41,286 bases of DNA from Flavobacteriaceae bacterium (GCA_023262185.1 JALRDO010000016.1:1-41286); one strand, 5' to 3'; shown: positions 8,378 to 18,297, numbered from the stretch's first letter. Translations and numbers: made by a program. The notes: generated by a model not told the origin, from the sequence alone.

Positions 8378-9267
8378 TGCAGTGGACGCTTCTTGATCAT
8401 TCCGCCCTTGGTGTCACGAATCGGATACTGAATAACGAAAGCGGTCGGGTCGATCTTTTCAACCTCAAGAATCAGTTTACTCACCTCTAGTCGGGTCACC
8501 ACACAAAACAATACATCACGATCTGCTAAACTTTGACCTTTGGTGCCGAATCCGCCGTCAGAGCGAAAAGCGGTAACACCCCTTCCCATTTCATGCATAA
8601 TTCGATCTTTGATCTCTGCTGAATCAGGAGACACGATCATCACCCCTATGTATTCTTCAATACCGTTGATAATAAAGTCGACCGTTTTAGAGGCTACGAT
8701 ATAAGTCAAGATAGAGTACATGGCTACCTCTAAGCTGAGAACAAGCGCACTGACCGAGAAAAGAATCACATTGAAGATTCCGATCAAATCACCGACTGTA
8801 AAACTGGTGCGGCGACTAATCGATAATGCAAGTACTTCTGTTCCGTCAATAACGGCCCCGCCTCGAATGGCAAGTCCGATACCGCTGCCCAAGAAAAATC
8901 CGCCAAAAACAGCAATGAGTAATTTGTCTTCGGTGATTACCGGAAATTCAATAAGATGAACCAAGGCAGCCAAGGCAATTATCGCGAGGCTGCTTTTAAC
9001 GGCGAAAGGCAAAGAAATCTGACGGGCTCCCATCAAAATGAATGGTGCATTTACGGCAATAATGAGCACTGATAAGTTGATGTCGGACAAAAACTGGGTG
9101 AGCAGTGAAACCCCCATTGCACCTCCGTCTAAAAAGTGATTCGGAAGCAGTAACCCCTTTAGCCCAAGGCTCGCAGAACACACTCCTAGAAACAAGAATA
9201 GAATCTCTTTGATTCGAACGCGAAGCGTTACCGATCGCATCTGTTTAGAAGTCTTCTGAAGTACCAT
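8374..9267 (-). CDS. YitT family membrane protein (DUF161 + DUF2179)
   Basis: A 297-residue member of the YitT/YpjC family. The first 200 residues form about five membrane helices, with the family landmarks NHFLDGGAMGVSLL near residue 44 and GLAIRGGAVIDGTEVLALSI near 131-150. The C-terminal soluble DUF2179 domain (about 205-290) contains YIGVMIVS, RGVTAFRSDGGF and the strand VLFCVVTRLEV. The family is conserved in many bacteria but its transport or structural role is unsettled. An alternative start at Met10 (9238-9240) is possible. Ends in a four-base overlap with the small gene at 8243-8377. Confidence 0.92.
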   Translation of the reverse strand: MVLQKTSKQMRSVTLRVRIKEILFLFLGVCSASLGLKGLLLPNHFLDGGAMGVSLLTQFLSDINLSVLIIAVNAPFILMGARQISLPFAVKSSLAIIALAALVHLIEFPVITEDKLLIAVFGGFFLGSGIGLAIRGGAVIDGTEVLALSISRRTSFTVGDLIGIFNVILFSVSALVLSLEVAMYSILTYIVASKTVDFIINGIEEYIGVMIVSPDSAEIKDRIMHEMGRGVTAFRSDGGFGTKGQSLADRDVLFCVVTRLEVSKLILEVEKIDPTAFVIQYPIRDTKGGMIKKRPLH

Positions 9268-9375
9268 AAAAGAAGCGTAAAACTTTTTCTAAAGGTACAG
9301 CAGGTGCGAAAGAAACGGCGCCATCTTTCTGCTATATTTGCCGAGAGCGGCGTGATTGTCTGCTCACTTAAACCC

Positions 9376-9660
9376 ATGGAACACTTTCCTTTTGGGCCTT
9401 TGGCCGCCATTTTTACCACCACAGCCTTCTTGCCTCAAGCGGTAAAAGTGATTCGTACCCGTGACACGAGAAGCTTAAGCCTCACCATGTACATCTTCAT
9501 GTTTACGGGCACTACGCTCTGGACTTTTCACGGTATATACCTTCAAGACAAAGCGATCATTTACTCCAACATCATCACCTCAGTCTTGAATGCTGTGATA
9601 TTGACGATGAAGATTCAAGACACCCTTAAAGAGCGTCAGAAAAGAAAAAAAGCGTCTTAG
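9376..9660 (+). CDS. SemiSWEET-type sugar transporter (PQ-loop/MtN3)
   Basis: A 94-residue protein with three membrane helices, the size of bacterial SemiSWEETs, which dimerise to make a sugar facilitator. Visible hallmarks are the proline in helix 1 followed by FLPQAVKVIRTRDTRSLSL (the PQ motif), then a central helix (MYIFMFTGTTLWTFHGIYL) and helix 3 with IIYSNIITSVLNAVILTMKI, where the conserved Asn sits in the substrate pocket. The frame is open from 9304, but the extra 24 residues are basic and unlike the family, so ATG 9376 is the better start. Stop overlaps the convergent small gene by four bases (TTAG). Confidence 0.9.
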   Translation: MEHFPFGPLAAIFTTTAFLPQAVKVIRTRDTRSLSLTMYIFMFTGTTLWTFHGIYLQDKAIIYSNIITSVLNAVILTMKIQDTLKERQKRKKAS

Positions 9661-9782
9661 AATTTACGACGCATCACCTTAGCGGCGATCAAGAACAATA
9701 AAGAAGTAGGATTGTTAGAAAGCTTTGCGCGTGTATCACGTGCTAAGATTGATGAACGAGTTTCGTGTAACTTTACAGTCAT
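9657..9782 (-). CDS. Small basic hypothetical protein (41 residues)
   Basis: Unrecognised. The frame from ATG (9780-9782) to TAA (9657-9659) encodes a peptide starting MTVKLHETRSSILARDTRAK, with a short hydrophobic stretch (TSLLFLIAAKV) and a basic end (MRRKF). Three things support it: a good Bacteroidota-type promoter 23 bases upstream (9805-9837), an A-rich leader just before the ATG, and the TTAG stop/stop overlap with the convergent SemiSWEET gene. The composition suggests a single short amphipathic or membrane-associated helix. Function unknown. Confidence 0.68.
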   Translation of the reverse strand: MTVKLHETRSSILARDTRAKLSNNPTSLLFLIAAKVMRRKF

Positions 9783-9804
9783 TTTTTGATTGATTTTCGG
9801 GGCG

Positions 9805-9837
9805 CAAAAGTACTACCGAAAAGATCAATTCACCAAA
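9805..9837 (-). promoter_or_regulatory. Bacteroidota-type promoter for the 41-residue gene
   Basis: On the minus strand TTTG (9837-9834) is followed after 21 bases by TACTTTTG (9812-9805), an exact match to TAnnTTTG. Transcription would start near 9798-9800, leaving a leader of about 15 bases. Confidence 0.75.
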
Positions 9838-9848
9838 GAAATTTCAGA

Positions 9849-10613
9849 CTATTTTATTTCAAATGTATCTCGGTCTTCTAGATAGGGTAGTTTTTGGCGT
9901 ATCGCATTGACATTCAATCGATCAAGTGTGATCGAAATGGCCTCCTCTTTTCGAGTTATAACGAGTTGGTTTCCCAAGGCATCATAGACTGAACTGTGCC
10001 CCGAATACTCATTGTTATTCGGGTCATATCCTACCCGATTCACACCCAACGCATAGCACTGATTTTCGATAGCTCGAGCGGCAATCAGGGTGTCCCAAGC
10101 CTGAATACGTGGGGCAGGCCAATTGGCCACGCACAGCAGCAGGTCGTATGGGAGGTTCTGCCTCATCCAGACCGGAAAGCGCAAATCATAACAAACGATA
10201 GGGCGTATAACAAATCCTTTGCAACTAAAGTTGACGGTTTGACTGCCGGCCTCATAACGCTCATCTTCACCTGCGAGCTTGAAGAGATGCCGCTTGTCGT
10301 AGATCGCTTGAATGCCTTGCCGGTCAACCGCGTAGTACCGATTGTAGAACTTTCCTAAGTCTTCAATGGCTAAACTTCCGCATACCATCGCGTCTTTAGA
10401 CTCGGCTAACTTATTCATGAAATTAAGTGCCTCTTCTTGAGCGAGACGGGTCTCATTCGGATCCATAATGAATCCTGTTGCAAACATCTCAGGTAACACA
10501 ATCAAATCAGTGTCTTCAGTAGCTTCTAGAAGCTTTTCTATTCGAGAAAAATTGACTTCAGGCGCCTTCCAAGCGAGATCGACTTGAACTAAGGTGACGG
10601 TTAATTGACTCAT
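9849..10613 (-). CDS. Nitrilase-superfamily omega-amidase (YafV-like)
   Basis: A 254-residue carbon-nitrogen hydrolase. The Glu-Lys-Cys catalytic triad is visible: Glu42 in VLPEMFATGF, Lys107 in IYDKRHLFK and Cys141 in IVCYDLRFP. The segment LLLCVANWPAPR and the C-terminal half match YafV/Nit2-type omega-amidases, which hydrolyse alpha-ketoglutaramate or alpha-keto-gamma-methylthiobutyrate-type amides left by glutamine transaminases. It is cytoplasmic, lacks a signal peptide and has the normal length for the family. It is divergent from the DUF5687 gene and not obviously in an operon. Confidence 0.92.
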   Translation of the reverse strand: MSQLTVTLVQVDLAWKAPEVNFSRIEKLLEATEDTDLIVLPEMFATGFIMDPNETRLAQEEALNFMNKLAESKDAMVCGSLAIEDLGKFYNRYYAVDRQGIQAIYDKRHLFKLAGEDERYEAGSQTVNFSCKGFVIRPIVCYDLRFPVWMRQNLPYDLLLCVANWPAPRIQAWDTLIAARAIENQCYALGVNRVGYDPNNNEYSGHSSVYDALGNQLVITRKEEAISITLDRLNVNAIRQKLPYLEDRDTFEIK

Positions 10614-10649
10614 TTATAAAAGGGTATCAAGCATTAGCAATGTAGCTAT

Positions 10650-10657
10650 TATCTTTG
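10650..10657 (+). promoter_or_regulatory. Candidate -7 element (TATCTTTG) for the DUF5687/ABC operon
   Basis: An exact TAnnTTTG match lies 22 bases before the ATG at 10680, in the gap from the divergent omega-amidase. No clear TTTG is present at the -33 position, so this is a partial promoter match. Confidence 0.5.
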
Positions 10658-10679
10658 AAGCACCGAAAAGCAACCTGCC

Positions 10680-12146
10680 ATGTTGGCCACCCTGTTTCGA
10701 CTAGAACTTAAGGGCATTTTCAGAGCCCCTACATGGAGGCAAAACCTGTGGATGCGCATTTTCATTGTTTTTGCCATTCTCTATTTTGCGCTGATCTTTT
10801 TGAGCCTTGGATTCGGCGCCTATTTTATCATAGAAAAGTTAGAACTCGGGGAACCCTTCGCCGTCATTAACCGTTATTTGCTCTACTATCTTGGATTCGA
10901 TATCGTATTCAGATACATGTTGCAGCCCATGCCTGTGACCGATGTACAGCCTTTACTGTACCAACCCTTGCCGAAAAAACTAGTGGTGCATTTTTCACTA
11001 CTAAAAACCTTCTACTCTTTTTTCAATTGGAGTCACCTGCTCTTTTTGATCCCTATGACCATCGTACTGATCAGTAAAGGAAATGAAACTGGAGCGACGC
11101 TGCTATGGGCCTTGGGGGTATACGTGCTCCTGCTCGCAAATAACTTCTTGAACATTATCATCAACCAAAAGACATCCGTATTTATTGGGGTAGCATCCCT
11201 CGTTGTTGGAACAGGAGTCCTACAGTATTTTGAACTCTATGATTTCACCTTAGTGACGCAGCCGCTCTTTTTGAGTTTTTACAATTCAATATGGCCGGTG
11301 GCCCTCGTTGTCCTAATTGCTGCAGCAACTTATTACTATGCATTCACTCATTTTAGAGGGTTGATGTATCTCGATACGGGCTTGGCAAAAAAGACCGAGA
11401 AGACTATTGCTATCGACCAGAAGTACTTCGAGCGTTTCGGAAAGCTTGGTCTACTGCTCAAAAACGACGTGGCCCTCATAATTCGCAATAAAAGAGCGCG
11501 GATGGCAGTATTTGCTGGATTCTTTTTCATCTTCTATGGCTTACTCTTTTTTACAGGGGCCATTGAGGCCTACGACGGAGTTTATTGGCGTGTCTTTGCC
11601 GGGATCTTTGTGACGGGCGGATTCTTATTCAGTTTCGGTCAGTACGTCCCAAGTTGGGACAGCTCGTATTACTCGCTCCTCATGACGCAAAACTTGACCT
11701 ATGTCGAGTACCTCAAATCAAAATATAGTCTGATTCAGGTCTTCACGGCGGTAACCACCGTACTCTCTAGTTGGTATATTATTTTCGGATGGGACATCTT
11801 CAGCTATGTATTGATCGGCGCTATTTACAATATGAGTGTCAATGCCGCGATCGTTTTATGGGGGGGCGCCTATGTGCGAACCAAAATAGACCTTACCTCT
11901 AGCAAAAAGGCTTTCGGAGACAAGAACGCCTTCAACTACAAAAGCCTCTTACTCACCTTACCGAAAATTGCGCTACCGGTAGGACTTTTTGCCTTGGTCG
12001 ACAATCTCGCAGGAACAACGGCAGCCAAATGGAGCATTGTGTTTATTTCACTCATCGGCCTTACGCTAAAGCCATGGGTTTTTAAGCGTGTCATTACGAT
12101 TTATAAAAAGGAAAAATACCAAACCCTTAAAGCCTACCGCTCATGA
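10680..12146 (+). CDS. DUF5687 family ABC-2-like permease
   Basis: A 488-residue inner-membrane protein with about 12 hydrophobic segments. It begins with the N-terminal motif MLATLFRLELKGIFRAPTWR, typical of the Bacteroidota DUF5687 family (a large ABC-2-type exporter permease). A cytoplasmic segment around 235-275 (KYFERFGKLGLLLKNDVALI) repeats the RNKRA-type elbow helix seen before each half of such permeases. The stop overlaps the start of the ATP-binding subunit (ATGA at 12143-12146), so the two genes are translationally coupled and form one transporter. The substrate is unknown. A TAnnTTTG element at 10650 is the likely promoter. Confidence 0.88.
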   Translation: MLATLFRLELKGIFRAPTWRQNLWMRIFIVFAILYFALIFLSLGFGAYFIIEKLELGEPFAVINRYLLYYLGFDIVFRYMLQPMPVTDVQPLLYQPLPKKLVVHFSLLKTFYSFFNWSHLLFLIPMTIVLISKGNETGATLLWALGVYVLLLANNFLNIIINQKTSVFIGVASLVVGTGVLQYFELYDFTLVTQPLFLSFYNSIWPVALVVLIAAATYYYAFTHFRGLMYLDTGLAKKTEKTIAIDQKYFERFGKLGLLLKNDVALIIRNKRARMAVFAGFFFIFYGLLFFTGAIEAYDGVYWRVFAGIFVTGGFLFSFGQYVPSWDSSYYSLLMTQNLTYVEYLKSKYSLIQVFTAVTTVLSSWYIIFGWDIFSYVLIGAIYNMSVNAAIVLWGGAYVRTKIDLTSSKKAFGDKNAFNYKSLLLTLPKIALPVGLFALVDNLAGTTAAKWSIVFISLIGLTLKPWVFKRVITIYKKEKYQTLKAYRS

Positions 12147-12856
12147 TCACCGTATCTAACCTTTCAAAAACCTATTCAGGAACCACGGTACTATCGATCG
12201 ATCAAATCGACCTGCAAGCCGGCGAAATCATAGGTCTTGTCGGAAACAACGGAGCAGGAAAAACCACCTTCTTCAGTTTGCTGCTCGACCTCATAAAACC
12301 GAGCACTGGTTACATCGAAAATCAAGGAGTTCAGGTGAATCAATCTGAGGCCTGGAAGTCAGACACAGCAGCTTTCATAGACGAGAATTTTTTGATCGGA
12401 TACCTCACCGCTGAGGAATATTTCACCTTTATTAGAGGGCTCCGCGGGGTTTCTGCCCCTGACATGGAAGCTTTTCTAGAAGTCTTTAAATCCTTTTTCA
12501 ACGAAGAGATTCTGGGTAATAAAAAGTACATCCGCGATTACTCAAAGGGAAATCAAAAAAAGATCGGTATCGCTGCTGCCTTCATTGGTCATCCAAAGCT
12601 GGTCATTCTAGATGAACCATTCGCCAATCTCGATCCACGTGCTCAGATGCAATTACAGAAACTACTCAAGCACTTCAACAGCGAAGAAGGGGTGTCTCTT
12701 CTAGTTTCTTCACATGATTTGCTTCACGTGAGCGAAGTATGTCAGCGCATTTTGATCCTCAATAAAGGAAACTTAGTAAAAGACGCGCGAACCAGCGAAA
12801 TCACACTCGATCAGCTGCGTTCTTATTTCAGCGAAGAGCCTACTGAAGAAGCATAG
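12143..12856 (+). CDS. ABC transporter ATP-binding protein
   Basis: A 237-residue ATPase subunit, presumably the motor for the DUF5687 permease encoded just upstream. The motifs are intact: Walker A GNNGAGKTT (about 34-42), a signature YSKGNQKK (about 134-141, a common LSGGQ variant of this subfamily), Walker B LVILDEPFANLDP, and the H-loop VSSHDLLH. The start ATG overlaps the permease stop by four bases. The last 17 bases overlap the convergent SGNH hydrolase gene. Confidence 0.95.
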   Translation: MITVSNLSKTYSGTTVLSIDQIDLQAGEIIGLVGNNGAGKTTFFSLLLDLIKPSTGYIENQGVQVNQSEAWKSDTAAFIDENFLIGYLTAEEYFTFIRGLRGVSAPDMEAFLEVFKSFFNEEILGNKKYIRDYSKGNQKKIGIAAAFIGHPKLVILDEPFANLDPRAQMQLQKLLKHFNSEEGVSLLVSSHDLLHVSEVCQRILILNKGNLVKDARTSEITLDQLRSYFSEEPTEEA

Positions 12857-13496
12857 GACGAATCACCTCATCCCATAGCGCATAACCCTGCTCATTCATG
12901 TGCAGGCGATCTTGAATGAAGATGTCTTCACGAACCGTGTCACCATCAAGCATCACCGAATACACATCGGCATAGCTGAGGCGTTTGTCGCGCTTAGCCA
13001 TTCGTTCTATAGCTGCATTTAAAGCCTCATACTGCTCGTGTTTATCCCATCTGAGAGGACTCGGTTTCGCCGCAATAAAAACGATCTCTGTTTCTGGTAA
13101 TTCACTCCAAATGCGTTGAAAGATGCTATTCAAGTGCGCAATAATGGTTGCATTTGTTCTACCTGCCGCGATGTCATTATCCCCTTCGTAAATAAACACC
13201 TGCTTTGGTTTGAAGCGCAGTATTGTTTCTTCGAGATAGGTGAGCAGTCCGAACGCGGTAGATCCGCCAAAACCCGTGTTTAAAATTTCGATCTGATCAG
13301 AAAGCGCCGCAACATTCTTGTAAAGACGCACGCTTGAACTTCCTGTAAACACCACCACTGGCCCCTCGCTAACGGTTAAAGCTTCAAATTTTGCAACCTC
13401 TTCGGCAAAATTGCGCGCCACTGATTTGTAGTCTTGAGCGCTTAAACTTAAGCTCAATAGCAAGGCAAAAAGCGAGGTGAAAGTGTATCGATTCAT
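12840..13496 (-). CDS. Secreted SGNH/GDSL-family hydrolase
   Basis: A 218-residue esterase-fold protein with a signal peptide (about 1-20, ending SLSLSAQ). The four SGNH blocks can be read. Block I is VVFTGSSSVRLY (nucleophile probably Ser54), and block II is NTGFGGSTAFG with the oxyanion Gly. Block III is IYEGDNDIAAG with the Asn, and block V is DRLHMNEQGYALW with the catalytic Asp and His. Homologues in Bacteroidota are called GDSL-type lipases or acetylhydrolases; the natural ester is unknown. The 3' end overlaps the ATPase gene by 17 bases, and no terminator lies between them. Confidence 0.9.
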   Translation of the reverse strand: MNRYTFTSLFALLLSLSLSAQDYKSVARNFAEEVAKFEALTVSEGPVVVFTGSSSVRLYKNVAALSDQIEILNTGFGGSTAFGLLTYLEETILRFKPKQVFIYEGDNDIAAGRTNATIIAHLNSIFQRIWSELPETEIVFIAAKPSPLRWDKHEQYEALNAAIERMAKRDKRLSYADVYSVMLDGDTVREDIFIQDRLHMNEQGYALWDEVIRPMLLQ

Positions 13497-13609
13497 GGGT
13501 TGGATTTTGATGAAAGTTAGTGCTTTAAATAGTACAAACTACTCATTAGAGTAATCGAGCATCATTCAATTTTTTCACTACCTTATCAAATGTTAAAATT
13601 GAAGAGAAG

Positions 13610-15181
13610 ATGTATCATTTTATGGTAAGAAATGTCCTCCTTTTGTTCGGCCTAACGGTTTTAGTTTCTTGTGCATCAAGTACTTCTGAGACTGATGGTT
13701 TATTTATCGAAGAAGCCACTGTGGCTGAATTACAAGACATGATGCGCGACGGTTCACTCAGTGCTAAGTCGCTAGTCACCTACTACCTCGATCGCATAGA
13801 AGCCTACGATGACAAGGTGAATAGTATAATTGAACTGAATCCAGATGCTTTAGGTATCGCCAGAGCGCTCGACGAAGAGCGGGCCAAAGGCGAACTTCGC
13901 GGACCACTACACGGCATACCGGTTTTAATCAAAGACAATATAGACACGGGTGATCAAATGCTGACCACAGCAGGTTCAATGGCCTTGGCCTATGGGCCAG
14001 CAACAGACGATGCCTTTGTGGTAAAGCGCTTGCGTGAAGCGGGAGCGATAATACTCGGTAAGACCAATCTATCAGAATGGGCCAATTTCAGGTCAACCCG
14101 ATCTTCAAGTGGATGGTCAGGCCGCGGAGGTCAAACCCGAAACCCCTATGTACTCGATCGCAGTCCATGCGGATCAAGTTCTGGTTCAGGAGCCGCCGTT
14201 TCGGCTAATTTTGCCACGCTAGCGGTAGGCACTGAAACGAATGGCTCGGTGGTATGTCCGTCTTCTACCAACGGAGTGGTGGGCATCAAGCCAACAGTCG
14301 GACTAGTCAGCCGAGACGGGATTATTCCGATCTCAGAGACCCAAGACACCGCCGGACCCATGGCGCGAACGGTTAGTGATGCTGCTGTTCTCTTAGGCGC
14401 AATGGCAGGGATAGACACCAATGATAAGGCCACCTCAGACGCCAAGCTTCACGCCGATTACACACAGTTTCTCGATAAAAATGCCTTAGAAGGCAAGCGG
14501 ATTGGAATTCTGAAGGGCACTTTCGGCAATCATGAAAGGGTGGACGTCATACTCGAACAAGCGGTAGCCGCCCTTGAAGCTCAGGGAGCCGAAGTCATCA
14601 GAGATATTGAATTGCCAGAGCGCTCAAACATTGGCAGAGCCTCTTATACATTGATGCTTTACGAATACAAAGACGGCTTGAACAACTATTTTGCCTCTCG
14701 ACCAGACAGTCCGATCAGCAGCATCGATGACCTTATTGCGTTTAACAACGAAAACGCGGCAGTTGAAATGCCTTTCTTTGGCCAAGAACACCTTGAACGC
14801 GCCGCCGAAATGGGATCTCTAGAAGACCCCGAATACAAAGAAGCCTATCAAAAGGTGACTGAAAACTCTAGAGCCGCCATCGATAACGCCCTCGAGACCC
14901 ACGGGCTAGATGCCATCATGGGGGTAACCGGAGGACCTGCCTGGACCATAGACGTGATCAATGGCGATCACTTTGGTATGGGAAGCTCTAGCCCAGCAGC
15001 GCAATCGGGGTATCCGAATATCACCGTTCCCGCAGGATTTGTGGGAGAACTACCCGTAGGGGTCAGTTTTTTCTCTGGTCGCTACCAAGAACCGCTCCTT
15101 ATCGGTATTGCCTATGATTTTGAGCAGGCGACTAAGGCGCGAAAGGCACCGCAATTTATTAATGCATTACCCACAGAATGA
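13610..15181 (+). CDS. Amidase-signature family lipoprotein
   Basis: A 523-residue member of the amidase signature family, exported as a lipoprotein: the signal ends in [10 protein letters not shown] with Cys21. The Ser-cisSer-Lys triad is readable as Lys108 ([11 protein letters not shown]), cis-Ser within [11 protein letters not shown] (about 190) and the nucleophile Ser213 in [11 protein letters not shown]. Relatives hydrolyse a wide range of amides, so the substrate is open, and the periplasmic location is notable. An in-frame ATG at 13622 (MVRN) would give a shorter signal and is possible. Its stop overlaps the GapN-like gene start by four bases (ATGA), making it the first gene of a five-gene operon ending with glycerate kinase and a GntP permease. 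Confidence 0.92.
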   Translation: MYHFMVRNVLLLFGLTVLVSCASSTSETDGLFIEEATVAELQDMMRDGSLSAKSLVTYYLDRIEAYDDKVNSIIELNPDALGIARALDEERAKGELRGPLHGIPVLIKDNIDTGDQMLTTAGSMALAYGPATDDAFVVKRLREAGAIILGKTNLSEWANFRSTRSSSGWSGRGGQTRNPYVLDRSPCGSSSGSGAAVSANFATLAVGTETNGSVVCPSSTNGVVGIKPTVGLVSRDGIIPISETQDTAGPMARTVSDAAVLLGAMAGIDTNDKATSDAKLHADYTQFLDKNALEGKRIGILKGTFGNHERVDVILEQAVAALEAQGAEVIRDIELPERSNIGRASYTLMLYEYKDGLNNYFASRPDSPISSIDDLIAFNNENAAVEMPFFGQEHLERAAEMGSLEDPEYKEAYQKVTENSRAAIDNALETHGLDAIMGVTGGPAWTIDVINGDHFGMGSSSPAAQSGYPNITVPAGFVGELPVGVSFFSGRYQEPLLIGIAYDFEQATKARKAPQFINALPTE

Positions 15182-16743
15182 GACCCCAATTACAACAAGT
15201 AGAACACCGCTCGTATCTGATCAACGGAGAACTCGTTGAATGGAATGGCGCCACCCAAGACGTATTTTCAACCCTAAATGGAGCCGCATCCGGATACGCC
15301 AAAACAAGACTCGGATCAATTCCTGATCTAGGTGAAAAAGAGGCGCTCGAAGCCTTAGACGCTGCCTTAGAGGCCTACGATCAGGGCAAAGGAGCGTGGC
15401 CCACCATGAAGGTGAAAGACCGCATCAACTGCATGCTGGCCTTTGTTGAGCAAATGAAGACCAAACGCGAAGAGGTGGTTCAACTACTGATGTGGGAGAT
15501 CATCAAAAACAAGGCCGACGCCTATAAAGAATTCGACCGGACGGTAGAATACATTTACGATACGATAGAGGCGTATAAAGACCTTGATCGAGCCTCAGGG
15601 CAGTTCGAAAAAAACTCAGGGGTGTATGCTCATATTCGTCGTGCACCCTTAGGCGTAGTGCTCTGTTTAGGGCCTTACAACTATCCGCTCAATGAGACCT
15701 TTAGCTTGCTTATTCCGGCCATCATCATGGGTAACACCACCCTGTTCAAACCCGCTAAGCACGGAGTTTTACTGATTACTCCACTACTAGACGCGTTTAA
15801 AGAATGTTTTCCGAAAGGCGTGGTCAATATCCTTTTCGGGCGCGGGCGCTCTATAGCCTCACCCATCATGAAAACCGGAAAGGTTGACGCCCTAGCCATT
15901 ATCGGTCACAGTAGTTCGGCAAACGCCTTGCAGGAGCTGCACCCAAAGAGCAATCGTCTGCGCACAGTTTACGGTTTAGAGGCCAAGAATCCCGGAATCA
16001 TTTTGCCCGATGCCGACCTTGATCTGACTGTCAGCGAATGTATTTCTGGAACGCTCAGTTACAATGGTCAACGTTGCACTGCCTTGAAGATTCTCTACGT
16101 TCACGAGCACATAAGAGCGCGCTTTTTAGAGGCTTTCTGCGCGGCCGTAGATGCACTCGGTTTTGGAGAACCTTGGGACGAAAACGCATGGCTTACTCCT
16201 TTACCAGAGCCCAATAAAGTCGATTACATTCAAGAATTGATAGACGATGCCCTAGCCAAAGGTGCCAAAATCATGAACGAAAAAGGAGGCCAGCGCTATG
16301 ACAACTTTATATGGCCAGCAGTACTCTATCCGGTCACTCGAGAAATGCGGGTATATCAAGAGGAACAGTTTGGCCCTGTCATTCCGGTGGTTTCTTTCGA
16401 GGATTTCGACACTCCGCTAAACGACATGGCTACCTCTGACTACGGCCAACAGGTAAGTGTGTTCGGACGCGACCCCAATCAACTGGCCCATCTCATCGAT
16501 GTGCTGGTCAACCTGGTATGCCGCGTGAATCTGAACTCGGCCTGTCAACGCGGACCAGACATCTACCCATTTACCGGGCGAAAAGATTCAGGACAAGCCA
16601 CTCTTAGCGTACACGATGCGCTGCGTTCGTTTTCTATCCGCTCTTTCTTAGCCTTCAAAGAAAATGAGGTCAACAAAGAAACGGTCAAAGACATCTTAGA
16701 CGCCGATCAAAGTAATTTTTTAAACACTGATTTTATTTTTTAA
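15178..16743 (+). CDS. NADP-dependent glyceraldehyde-3-phosphate dehydrogenase (GapN-like ALDH)
   Basis: A 521-residue aldehyde dehydrogenase of the type annotated in Bacteroidota as non-phosphorylating NADP-dependent GAPDH, which converts glyceraldehyde 3-phosphate directly to 3-phosphoglycerate with NADPH formation. The catalytic residues are in place: Asn168 (LGPYNYPLN), Glu268 (YGLEAKNPG) and Cys300 ([10 protein letters not shown]). The Cys context GQRCTA and [14 protein letters not shown] near the C-terminus match GapN-like enzymes and not generic ALDHs. No signal peptide. Located between a secreted amidase and an amidohydrolase, and upstream of glycerate kinase, so the operon seems to bear on three-carbon acids. 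Precise substrate is inferred. Confidence 0.83.
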   Translation: MRPQLQQVEHRSYLINGELVEWNGATQDVFSTLNGAASGYAKTRLGSIPDLGEKEALEALDAALEAYDQGKGAWPTMKVKDRINCMLAFVEQMKTKREEVVQLLMWEIIKNKADAYKEFDRTVEYIYDTIEAYKDLDRASGQFEKNSGVYAHIRRAPLGVVLCLGPYNYPLNETFSLLIPAIIMGNTTLFKPAKHGVLLITPLLDAFKECFPKGVVNILFGRGRSIASPIMKTGKVDALAIIGHSSSANALQELHPKSNRLRTVYGLEAKNPGIILPDADLDLTVSECISGTLSYNGQRCTALKILYVHEHIRARFLEAFCAAVDALGFGEPWDENAWLTPLPEPNKVDYIQELIDDALAKGAKIMNEKGGQRYDNFIWPAVLYPVTREMRVYQEEQFGPVIPVVSFEDFDTPLNDMATSDYGQQVSVFGRDPNQLAHLIDVLVNLVCRVNLNSACQRGPDIYPFTGRKDSGQATLSVHDALRSFSIRSFLAFKENEVNKETVKDILDADQSNFLNTDFIF

Positions 16744-16746
16744 CCC

Positions 16747-18297
16747 ATGAAAAAATGGATACTGGCGCTGCTTGTAGCGGCGACGTTTAGCCTATCTGCT
16801 CAAGACCTAGCCGAAGGGCCTTTCAATCAACTCATCATCCGTGGCGCTATGCTCATCAATGGGAATGGGGCACCACCACTTGGTCCCGTTGATGTAGTCG
16901 TTGAAAACGATAAAATTGCAGAGGTTCGCGTGGTGGGATACCCCGGGGTAGCCATCAACAACAGCCGAAGACCTGCCTTGAAACCAGGCGGAAAAGAAAT
17001 CGATGCAACGGGCATGTACCTGCTTCCTGGATTTGTAGACATGCACGGACACATTGGTGGCGTTGCACAAGGAGCCGATTGGGACTATGTATTTAGCCTT
17101 TGGTTGGCCCACGGAATTACCACCGTACGAGAGCCCAGCGGCCGCGGACTCGAGTGGACGCTAGACCTCAAGAAAAAAGCAGAACGCAATGAAATTATTG
17201 CTCCCCGCATCTTTGCTTATACCGGATTTGGTTCAGGAAATAAAGAAATAACGACCTCTGAAGAGGCGCGTGAATGGGTTCGCAACAATGCTAAAAAAGG
17301 AGCAGACGGTATCAAGTTTTTTGGTGCGGCCCCTGAAATCATGCAAGCGGCTCTTGAAGAAAACAAACGCCTAGGTTTGGGATCTGCCTGTCACCACGCA
17401 CAAATGAGTGTGGCGCGTTGGAATGTGTTGCATTCAGCACGCGCAGGACTAACTTCAATGGAACACTGGTACGGATTGCCAGAAGCCCTATTTGAAGACC
17501 GCACGGTTCAAGACTACCCCGCCGATTACAACTATCAGAACGAACAGCACCGTTTCGAAGAGGCAGGACGCCTTTGGGAGCAAGCCGCAGCACCCTACTC
17601 AGATCATTGGAACGCCGTGATGAACGAGCTGCTCGATCTAGATTTCACTTTAGATCCGACCTTCAATATTTACGAGGCCAACCGCGATCTACATCGCGCG
17701 AGAAGAGCTGAGTGGCATGAAGAATACACCCTTCCGTCGCTTTGGCGCTTCTACCAGCCCTCTAAGATTTCTCACGGGTCTTACTGGCACGAATGGGGAA
17801 CCTCACAAGAAATCAACTGGAGAAAAAATTACCAGCTTTGGATGACCTTTGTCAACGAGTACAAGAATAGAGGCGGACGCGTTACCGCCGGATCTGATTC
17901 TGGATTCATCTTTCAACTCTATGGATTCGCTTACGTTCGCGAATTAGAACTCTTGCAAGAGGCCGGATTCCATCCGCTCGAAGTGATTCGCGCTGCCACC
18001 CTCAATGGAGCTGAAGCCTTAGGTGTGGCAGATCAGATCGGAAGCATAGAAGTGGGCAAACAGGCCGACATGATTTTGGTGAGCGAAAATCCACTCAAAA
18101 ACCTGAAGGTGTTATACGGTACAGGAGCTATTAAACTCACCGAAGACAACGAGGTGGTACGTGCCGGAGGAGTAACCTACACCATCAGTAATGGTGTGAT
18201 TTACGACGCAAAAGGCCTACTCAATAGGGTGAAAAAAATGGTATCCGACGCCAAAGCCGAAGAAGGCTTTAGCTTGAAACAACCCGGAGTCAATTAA
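16747..18297 (+). CDS. Secreted metal-dependent amidohydrolase
   Basis: A 516-residue amidohydrolase-superfamily enzyme with a signal peptide (about 1-19, ending FSLSAQ). The metal-binding HxH is His100/His102 in GFVDMHGHIGG. A candidate carbamylated Lys lies in GADGIKFFGA, with further His residues in SACHHAQMS and SMEHWYG, and the last metal Asp in TAGSDSGF. The C-terminal ATLNGAEALGV and GSIEVGKQADMIL segments are family hallmarks. Substrate unknown: imidazolonepropionase- or prolidase-like relatives cleave cyclic amides or peptides. The start is three bases after the GapN stop, and the stop overlaps the glycerate kinase ATG by one base (TAATG). Confidence 0.9.
   Translation: MKKWILALLVAATFSLSAQDLAEGPFNQLIIRGAMLINGNGAPPLGPVDVVVENDKIAEVRVVGYPGVAINNSRRPALKPGGKEIDATGMYLLPGFVDMHGHIGGVAQGADWDYVFSLWLAHGITTVREPSGRGLEWTLDLKKKAERNEIIAPRIFAYTGFGSGNKEITTSEEAREWVRNNAKKGADGIKFFGAAPEIMQAALEENKRLGLGSACHHAQMSVARWNVLHSARAGLTSMEHWYGLPEALFEDRTVQDYPADYNYQNEQHRFEEAGRLWEQAAAPYSDHWNAVMNELLDLDFTLDPTFNIYEANRDLHRARRAEWHEEYTLPSLWRFYQPSKISHGSYWHEWGTSQEINWRKNYQLWMTFVNEYKNRGGRVTAGSDSGFIFQLYGFAYVRELELLQEAGFHPLEVIRAATLNGAEALGVADQIGSIEVGKQADMILVSENPLKNLKVLYGTGAIKLTEDNEVVRAGGVTYTISNGVIYDAKGLLNRVKKMVSDAKAEEGFSLKQPGVN

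Noticed and set aside
9996-10358. 120-codon plus-strand frame
   Set aside because: Antisense to the omega-amidase gene, which has all three catalytic residues in the other frame.
12840-12856. Possible frameshift or pseudogene at the overlap of the ATPase and SGNH genes
   Set aside because: Both frames end naturally and both proteins have full-length family ends; a 17-base convergent overlap is enough to explain it.
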